Under the pieces are notes generated by a model. It made no database searches. It was not told the origin of the DNA and saw nothing but the letters and a program-made list of their open reading frames with translations. Source: Rhabditoides inermis (Eukaryota > Nematoda > Chromadorea > Rhabditida > Rhabditidae). From it: a stretch of DNA of 64,000 nt. This document shows positions 1 to 7,900 of the stretch, in pieces. Each line of letters opens with the position of its first letter. Position 1 is the stretch's first letter. A program made the translations under genes and the position numbers. Where the stretch lies: positions 124,001 to 188,000 of the forward strand of contig CAWZYM010000231.1 in the NCBI GenBank assembly GCA_963966185.1, read 5' to 3'.

Positions 1-1885
1 TTGAACGGTATTTGCGCAAGTTGTTAGTTGAATTCCTAGAATCGCGCTCTCTTCTCCCAGCAGAGCAGTATGGTTTTCGGGCTGGGCGCTCAGTTACTAC
101 GCAGATGCTCGCGTGTTTCGAGGATTGGACAGCAGCGAACGCATCTAGTCAATGGGTTGACGTTGTATATTTTGATTTTAAGAAAGCTTTCGATACGGTC
201 TCTATAGATAAGTTAATATGCAAATGTAAATCTATTGGTATTCGTGGACATTTATTGGAGTGGTTGAAATCTTTTCTGTATGAACGTAAATATCGTGTAA
301 AAGTTGGTAACGCATTATCTGAAGAGTGTGATTCTACTTCCGGTGTGCCTCAGGGAACGGTGCTTGGTCCAATTTTATTTCTCATTTATATTATTGGCAT
401 AGAAGGTGTTGTTACGAGTGGTATAAAAATAAGGATATTTGCTGATGATGTGAAGATTTACACTTGTTTTGATTCCAAAACACGAGCCATGCGCACTGCG
501 TCTCTGCAACAATCTATCAACAACATACTTGCCTGGGCGAAGGAGTGGCAACTCGAGCTAGCAATCTCCAAGTGTCAGACCATACACATTGGTTCACGCA
601 ACCCCCGCACTGTGTATACTTTAAATGGCTCTCCTCTTACTGTGTCTGAGTGCGTACGCGACCTAGGACTCTCGGTCACCCCCACTATTTCCCCGTCCAC
701 GAACGCTGCATCTCGCGCCAAGCTAGCCATGAGGAGAGCCCGCCTGCTCGTTCGCTCTGTCACATCAAACAATAAGTTAATTCTCATGAAGCTGTATAAG
801 TGTTATGTTCTCCCCATTTTGAATTTCGCTAGCCCAGTATGGAATCCGTACCTCAAAAAGGATATACGTGCTTTAGAAAAAGTGCAACAATACTGGACTC
901 GCATAGTATTCTATCGTTGTTACCCAGACAGTGGCTATCCCCAGTCGATGCCCTCCTATGAGTTCCGATTGCGCATTCTTGATCTCAAAACCTTCACTGA
1001 GCGTCGTGCGTCTCACGATCTCACTCTCTCGTTCAAAATGCTCAAGGGTGAGACAGCCACACGCTTTTCGCAGTATTTCAAGTACAAACCAACGCATGGT
1101 AGACAAGGGTCTTTCGGTCTACAGATTCCCTTCACACGTATCACTATACGTTTCAACTATTTCACTCTTCGCGTCGCAAGACATATAATTATTCTAAAGA
1201 AATCTCATCCTCACTTTTTCCAATCACAAAAATCAATACACTTTCGCAACAAGCTCTCTAAAATCAACCTATGTAAGCAACTTAAATTGTCTCTGTAAGA
1301 TTTTAGCACAGTAGTCCATGTTGGTGAGTCATGAATTCGGTGGATACTCTATCCACTGACTGGTGCCCTTCGATCCGCTCGCTCCATACACTCCCCGCTT
1401 CCGCTATCCATGGTCGAGGAGTGCAACACCTTCACACCTTTGCCGCACCGTTTAAGTCACACAAGTATACCCGCACACACTCTCTCCCTGCCACATCTAT
1501 GAGCCCACCAAGACCAGACCCACACACAATTATAGACGCCTACCCACTTTTGCACTGCATATAATTTTCCCCTTCCCCTTTCTTCAAATCATTCTATATT
1601 CTTTTTTTTTCGCATTCTACACGTGATTTGTTGTGATATGGATGCTCTTGTCTAGTGCAAGCCTCGCGGCTTCGCAAGTGGTTTCCTCCATCGCTCCTGT
1701 CCCTCCCGCGGGCTGGATGAAAGCTTCCCCCTATCTACGATGAAACGTGTATAGTGTAGTAGTCAATCGTTTATATTTTTTTCTTTGAAAAATTCGTCAT
1801 AATTTTTCTCGTATATCTTTGATTGCTCATATTTTTTGTGTGACGCGGATATCATTCTGCAATAAATAAATTAATTAATTAACAA
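1..1885 (+). mobile_element. LINE, 3' portion with 3' UTR and AT-rich tail
   Basis: The reverse transcriptase frame is followed by about 580 bases without a long frame and then by an A/T-rich tail with AAATAAATTAATTAATTAAC-like sequence near 1860-1885, a plausible 3' end of the element. The 5' end is beyond the window. The exact 3' boundary is inferred from the tail and a target duplication was not identified. Confidence 0.65.
3..1298 (+). CDS. non-LTR retrotransposon reverse transcriptase, C-terminal part
   Basis: The frame is open from the window edge to a stop at 1296-1298 (432 codons), so the 5' end lies outside. Reverse transcriptase motifs are visible: YFDFKKAFDTV (motif A), SGVPQGTVLGPILFLIY (motif B region) and FADDVKIY (motif C, catalytic DD). 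The C-terminal section has the usual Leu-rich pattern ending near an LRVARHII stretch. This arrangement fits the Jockey/CR1/Rex-type LINE group, whose protein copies the element's RNA into DNA at a nicked target. No stop interrupts the visible frame, so the copy may be young. Assignment to an exact clade is not possible from the part seen. Confidence 0.9.
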   Translation, partial: ERYLRKLLVEFLESRSLLPAEQYGFRAGRSVTTQMLACFEDWTAANASSQWVDVVYFDFKKAFDTVSIDKLICKCKSIGIRGHLLEWLKSFLYERKYRVKVGNALSEECDSTSGVPQGTVLGPILFLIYIIGIEGVVTSGIKIRIFADDVKIYTCFDSKTRAMRTASLQQSINNILAWAKEWQLELAISKCQTIHIGSRNPRTVYTLNGSPLTVSECVRDLGLSVTPTISPSTNAASRAKLAMRRARLLVRSVTSNNKLILMKLYKCYVLPILNFASPVWNPYLKKDIRALEKVQQYWTRIVFYRCYPDSGYPQSMPSYEFRLRILDLKTFTERRASHDLTLSFKMLKGETATRFSQYFKYKPTHGRQGSFGLQIPFTRITIRFNYFTLRVARHIIILKKSHPHFFQSQKSIHFRNKLSKINLCKQLKLSL

Positions 1886-2349
1886 TACAACGCGCGTGAA
1901 CGACTACGCAAATCACAAACAGTGTGCACATTATCGCGCTCTCCCGCACACATTCTGCAACACGAACCAATGAGCGCGCGGGGGCGGGGCTAGTGAGCGG
2001 GTCTTTCAGCGAATCAGCGACCAGCAGCATACCTCACAGACGTGCAGACCTAACCAGCGAACATATTTTTGGGTCTTAAACTATTGTTAAACTATCGAGC
2101 GGCTCTGCGCGCCGCTGGATAGGACCCAAACGATCGGCGCGAAGCGCCGATCCTAATTGTGAAATGTAGTAATTTTTAGGTGAACCTAAGTTTATATCAT
2201 CAGTTACATCTCGTTTGTGCTTTGAAACAGAAGATAATACACATTAATAACAATAACACTAATTCAGGGCCACAGGGCCACGGGCCGCATTTTACCACTC
2301 AAGGACCACGGCCAGGGCCACGGCCAGGGCCGCGTTTTACCCGGTCCCT
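1886..2349. other. gene-free stretch with hairpins and a short GC-rich tandem repeat
   Basis: No gene is seen. The stretch contains a G/C box (GGGGGCGGGGC) next to ACCAATGAG near 1966-1990, a hairpin with arms GATCGGCGC and GCGCCGATC around 2130-2150, a palindrome TTAGGTGAACCTAA near 2176, and repeated GGGCCACGGCCA units at 2285-2330. Promoter function for the gene downstream is possible but not shown. Confidence 0.5.
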
Positions 2350-2428
2350 CAGTCTGCCACTTCTATTTCCAACATTGCTCTCGCTTCCACTCCTGTCATG
2401 ACTGTTCCCAAGAGTCCTTCAGGAAAGA
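2350..2428 (+). repeat. 79-bp partial copy of the downstream gene's last exon
   Basis: These 79 bases match 3715-3793 inside the last exon of the gene at 2524-3972, with seven mismatches by eye (about 91% identity). The copy lies just upstream of the inferred start codon, in the same orientation. It looks like a local duplication rather than a coding exon, because no splice path joins it to the gene. Confidence 0.8.
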
Positions 2429-2523
2429 AAGCATCATCATTCGGTTATCTACTTAATGTCTTCATGACGATGACATCCCCCTTTCCCTCGCCCCTCCATT
2501 CCTCAATCCCGTCTCCCTCCACG

Positions 2524-3972
2524 ATGGCAAACTCTGTCCATCCTTCCTCCCACGCACAAATCCAAGCTGCCATACAAGACATCAAGGCACTCTACAACGA
2601 TTGTCGCGACACCGAAAGGAAGGTAGCAGTGTCTATCCCTCCCTCTCCCACTCCCCCTTTTCTATTGAGATCTCCGAGAAACTGGACAACTATGTCCGTT
2701 CTATCGAGACCCGTCGTCGCGCGTTGAACGAGAGATGTGTGGAGAAGAGAGCTCCATCTTTCGGCCAACCCCCCCCCCCTTCTCCCCTGCTCCTTCTCCT
2801 TCTCCCTTCACTCTTCCCATTCGGTCCGTCGCTGCGACCGCTGCCAACGATGAGAACGTCTCCATCACTGGTCGGTGGAGTACTGTAGAATACAGTAACC
2901 AGCGGTCTGATATAGGTAGCGCAGATTCAACGGGATCGAATGAATCTGGCAACACCAGTGGGTTCGATCCTGCCGAACTGATCAAGAAGGTACAGAAAGA
3001 GAGGAGAGGAAGAGTGGAGGGAGAAGAGAGGAGGGGGAGAATGGAGGGGGAAGAGAGAAGGGGAAAGAGTGGTCGTTTCAGAAGATGGATGAGCTTGATC
3101 GTCGCGATTCGCTCGACAATCGCTTCTACGGAAGTATCGAACTGATAGATACGGTCAAGGAAACTATGGCAAAGCTGAAAGCAGCTTCCACTTCCGTCAA
3201 GAGGGTACTGTACCAACAGTATGCCTGCCGTATATCGCATTTTCCAGACCGGTCAGTTTGTTCGCTCGGCGTTCGTTCGCAGTGAGATTGACTCGCTGTG
3301 CAAAAACATTTCTGTTCTCACCGCAGTCTTCGGAAAACTGGTAATGGGAATACGGTAGTCAAGTGTAAGGAATACGGTATGAAATAATGATTTCAGCTGG
3401 ATCGGATGGCTCTGACATTCAATGACGATGAGGAATTCATCGAGAGTATGTCGGCGTCTCGCACGTCATCTTCGACCACCTGTGCAGCCATTCCGACCGA
3501 CGATTCCAAGAAGGAAAGGAAGAGCCAGAAGGACCCGCCGTCTCAGAAGGACCGTGCCTCCCAAAAGGACCTGCCGTCTCTGAAGGATCGTGCATCCCAG
3601 AAGGACCCGCCATCCAAGAAGGACCTTCCTTCCGAGAAGAAAGTAGCCTCGATGAAGGAGGCGTCTTCGAAGAAGGAACTTCCTCTGCTCGCTCGCTCTT
3701 CCCTTCAGTCGACTCAGTCTGCCACTTCTACTGCCAACACTGCTCTCGCTTTCACTCCTGTCAAGACTGTTCCCAGGAGTCCTTCTGGAAAGACGGACAA
3801 GGACAAGACGTCTTCTATCAAGGAATCTTCGATGCGTACCGCCCGTTCCCCTTCTTCAAGAGTGCCAAGTAAACGAAATGCATTACAACTTATAGTAGGG
3901 CCGCACACGAGTTTGGCCCTTTCCACGAAGAGAATTAGGGTGGTTAGAGAAAGATCAGCGCATGTTGAATGA
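2524..3972 (+). CDS. Lys/Ser-rich coiled-coil protein, unrecognised family
   Basis: Exons read as 2524-2622, 2670-2989, 3082-3204, 3248-3340 and 3397-3972, all phase 0 with GT-AG introns of about 50-90 bp; the predicted protein is about 400 residues. The N-terminal half is helical and charged (IQAAIQDIKALYNDCRDTER, SIELIDTVKETMAKLKAAS) and suggests coiled coils. The C-terminal half carries imperfect repeats of the type SQKDPPSQKDRASQKDLPS and is basic and probably disordered. The second exon changes frame at a run of 11 C near 2769-2779; one extra C would make it continuous, so either the run is mis-sequenced or a short intron is missed. About 25 C-terminal residues come from a SINE-like repeat. 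I do not recognise the family. Confidence 0.65.
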
Positions 3973-4245
3973 TGGTTTCATTTCGGCAAAACTTTCTGTG
4001 AGTAGCGGGAGTCAAACCAGCGTTCAACCTAATTGAAGCGAGAGTGTTACCAATACGCCACAAGGTCATGTGTGAGGGACAGCGAAATGGGAATATGAAC
4101 GCCAGGAATACGTGTGCAGTACAAACACCGGGATAGCTGCAAAACATTATTGCTCTAGTTGGCACCGGGGTGCCTGATAGAGCGCGATAATTTTTTGATT
4201 GGAAAATGCTGAGCTAGTTGCGCGCTTAGTATACATTAGACAAAC
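3891..4245 (-). mobile_element. SINE-like repeat with tRNA-like segment, copy 1 (family S1)
   Basis: It aligns along its length with 53463-53775. Shared blocks include the AATTAGGGTGGTTAGA region, the tRNA-like part (read on the minus strand: a TGGCG-AGTGGTAACGCTCTC A-box-like block and a GGTTCGA-like B box) and the GAAAAT-CTGAGCTA end. The coding frame of the preceding gene enters the repeat and stops in it at 3972. Confidence 0.7.
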
Positions 4246-4277
4246 ATGATTCTATTTCATGTACGGGTAGAGAAGAT

Positions 4278-4515
4278 ATTATCTTTCAAAAGTACTTCCA
4301 AGTAAAAGTAGTTGGTTTGTACTGTTGTCTCAGTTGAGCAAAAGGACTGACATGTTTTCAATGGAGACATGTGCAAACAGGCTCTCTCTCTCATACCAGT
4401 GCAAAGCGGACATATTATAAAGAACGCGGAAAAGTCCGGGAAAAGTCGTTTTTGAGCATTCTAGCGCGCGGGGACATCCAGTACAAACGAGAGGGCGCTG
4501 GCGCGCCCTCTCTAA
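4278..4515 (+). mobile_element. MITE-related repeat, composite copy (family M1)
   Basis: It starts with ATTATCTTTCAAAAGTACTT and matches the left part of the fold-back MITE at 55542-55690. It then continues directly into a segment that near 56183-56262 is separated from that part by about 500 bp. It ends in the hairpin GAGAGGGCGC-TGG-CGCGCCCTCTC. Confidence 0.75.
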
Positions 4516-4980
4516 TTGACATAGATGGAAAAACACACCACAAATAAACCCCTGTTGTTATATCTTATATGAGTGAGAATGAAAATAAATAATACGAGAC
4601 TGAAAATCAATGATAGTGAATAACTAGGTGTTAATTCTGCTATCGACAGTGGCGGAAGCTGAAATTAGAATTTCGCGTATTATTTTGTAGAGATTACAAC
4701 GAGCATTTCTTTCCTACCCGACTTCTCATGAGTCATTTTTATAGTACACAAGCCTGAATTTTATCCCACTTCGAGTGCATTTTATTTATATATCTGCTTT
4801 CCAGAAAACCCACTCTCCAGAAAAGGAAACGACGCTCCCTCACTTCCATCATACCTCTCCTCAAACCAGGCAGAAGATCTAGTTCATCGTCAAATACCGT
4901 CATTGAAGTCTATTATTCGCAATTCAAACATCTCACAGTGCAACATACATGATGAATGAATTTGTAATGGACAAAAAACT
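4516..4980. other. gene-free stretch
   Basis: AT-rich sequence between the repeat and the 3' end of the minus-strand F-box gene. I see no gene or strong repeat; it probably holds the 3' UTR and polyadenylation region of the F-box gene. Confidence 0.4.
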
Positions 4981-7900
4981 CTAAATCAAATGGACAAAGA
5001 ACTCCCAGACCTCCTTGTAGATGCTCTCCTCCTCTTTCTCGCAGCACTCGACGATGAATCTGTCGGGGAAGAAGAACTGTTCGACGACCAGGCACCGCGT
5101 GTCCGCTGCTCGCATCACATGATAGGTCACCGAACACTGATTATCGCGAACTTCCACGTTCTAGAAACATCCATTACATGAGACAAGAGTTGCGCGTTAC
5201 GTGATAGAAGGGTGCGAGGTTGTGTTCGCATCGCTTGAATCGTGCGTCTGCCCGCAGCGTCGATTCCTCGATACACCAGTCGGCCATCAAGAACACGCCT
5301 CGCTCCGACCCCCCACGCCACTTCTACAAACACATTAATGAAAACGCATACTCAATCTTTACACTCAAAAGTACTTGAATTATTGTCTGGAGGGTTCCGA
5401 GCAGCAGTAGCGTGTGCGATGAGAGCAGTTTGTTGTGGTTGGCGACTCCCTTGAGGCGAGGGCACACTCCCCACAGATCCCAGCTAGGATGCAGCCATCC
5501 AGCCACGCCCTCCAACACGTCAAGCTGGAAAAGAAGATACGTATACAATCCTAATATATATAAAACGGTCTGTCCGTCCGTCCGTCAGTGACGCTCGTGC
5601 GACGCTTTTATAGCCCAGCCGCCGCCAGCGACTGGTATATAGTTAATAACATACACTTTCTATAACAAATCATTACTCACTCTTTTCCAGTATGAGTAGA
5701 TGTGTTGGGCGACAAACGGGCACTCGTTACTCTTGCAGCGGCACTGAACAAAGAAGGCGAGTCGGCGGGTGGGGAGGACCTCGCTGAGAGATGCGAATAT
5801 GCGCTGCCACTTGTCCGAGTGGGCAGAGACGTCGCACACCATCAGAGCAGAAGATGCACGACTCAAATAGCCACATCACACATCACACGATCCGCGTAAG
5901 AACCGGACGAGGTGGGACCTAGGAACTTAGTGCGCGGTTTTAGGGGTTTTCAAGGGTGCTCTACAAGGTAGTATAGGTGATTTTGTCCCAATATGCAAAT
6001 TTGGTCAGTTAAGGGACCATGACCTCAAATCAGTCAGTTTTTGTCCAAAACTATTTTTGAAAAGCTTGTTCGATTTGTCTTGATATTATAAGATTTTTTG
6101 TACATAAACATTTTTTCATAAAACAAAAAAGAAAAAAGTTATGATCAAAATTTTTCAAAAAACTTCATATTTTATTTTTTTTTTGAGATATTTTCGCCTC
6201 GAAACAACAAAAACGACCAACACCATTCGATTCTACGCGTTTAATCAAATTACTATGATTTTTTTCGTGAAAATCTGGTGTTGCCTTTTCTTCCATCCAG
6301 AGCGATGAAAATGGCCCGAAATAAGAGTTTTGCGATTTACCGCCATTTTCCAAGTCTTTCGTTTCGAAACAACAGAAACCACTACTATATTCGGATTCTA
6401 CATTTTTTAGTTAGTAATAGTTTTGGTTTATAGCCAAATCCGATGTTGCCTTTTCTTCCATCCAGAGCGATGAAAATGGCTCGAAATTAAAACTTTGCGT
6501 TTTCCCGCCATTTTCCAAGTATTTCGTTCCGATACAACATAAATCACTAGTATATTCGGATTCTACACCTCTTGATTAGTATATGTGTTGGTTTATAGCC
6601 AAATCCGGTGTTGCCTTTTTGCTCATTTAAGGCGATGAAAGTGGCTCAAATGTGAAAACTCGCATTTTCCTGTCACTTTTAAATTCTATCCATCTGAAAT
6701 AACAAAAACCACTTGCATATTCAGATTCTGCACCTTTTTATTAGTCTACGTGATTGTTTTTATACAAATTTAGTGTTGCCTTCTGGCGTTATCATGAAAT
6801 TTTGCGATTGATAGTTAGGCCATTTTCAACATCACGGATGAACACAAAGGCAACATCAGATTTGCCTGAAAACAACTACACAGACTAATTCAAAGGTGCA
6901 AAATCGGAATATAATAGTGATTTTTGTTATTTCGGATTGGAAGATATGAAAAATGGCGGTAAAACGCAATTTTTTTTGTTCGGGCCATTTTCATCGCTCT
7001 GGATGGAAGAAAAGGCAACACCAGATTTTCACGAAAAAAATCATAGTAATTTGATTGAACGCGTAGAATCGAATGGTGTTAGTCGTTTTTGTTGTTTCGA
7101 GGCGAAAAGATCTCAAAAAAATAAAATATGAAACTTTTTGAAAATTTTTGATCATAACTTTTTTCTTCTTTATTTTATGAGAAAAAAAAAGTTTATGTAC
7201 AAAAAGTCTTATAATATCAAGACAAATCGAACAAGCTATTAAAAAATAATTTTGGACAAAAACTGACTGATTTGAGGTCATGGTCCCTTAACTGACCAAA
7301 TTTGCATATTGGGACAAAATCACCTATACTACCTTGTAGAGCACCCTTGAAAACCTCTATAACCGCGCACTTTTAGTTCCTAGGTCCCACCTGCCCAAAA
7401 TTCGTCCGATTCTTACGCGGATCGTGTGATATTTCATTCGTACAAAAATCACCCACTTTGTCTTGATGACAATAGCATCGAGCGTGCGCCGGGGAGCGGA
7501 TATGAGGGCAAGGCGTAGCGTCTCCGCCAAACGAACAACCTTGTCCACTCCGCATCCCGTCTGCAATACACCATTTTTTTCCATTTTCCTCCACTCACCA
7601 GGTCTATCTCTAGCCGTCTCACTGCGTTCGAGCGCAGCAATCTAGCTAGGGTAGCGAGTGAATCGGACGGCTCCACGTCAAGATCCCTGATTCCCGTCGC
7701 CTCTCCCACATCCACATCTTCCTCATCCATATCCTCATTCAGAATCTGATTGCGAAACATGCAGTCAAAATGAGCAGACTCCATCGACGTAAATAAGTTG
7801 CGCTGCAAAAGGAGGTTGAGGGAAAGCATAGTTACATCACACGATCTGTGTAAGAATCGAACGAGGTGGGACCTAGGAGCTATGTGCGTGCACATTGGGG

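Noticed and set aside
1..1298. Host telomerase or other cellular reverse transcriptase
   Set aside because: Motif spacing and the SGVPQGTVLGPILFLIY block are those of LINE ORF2.
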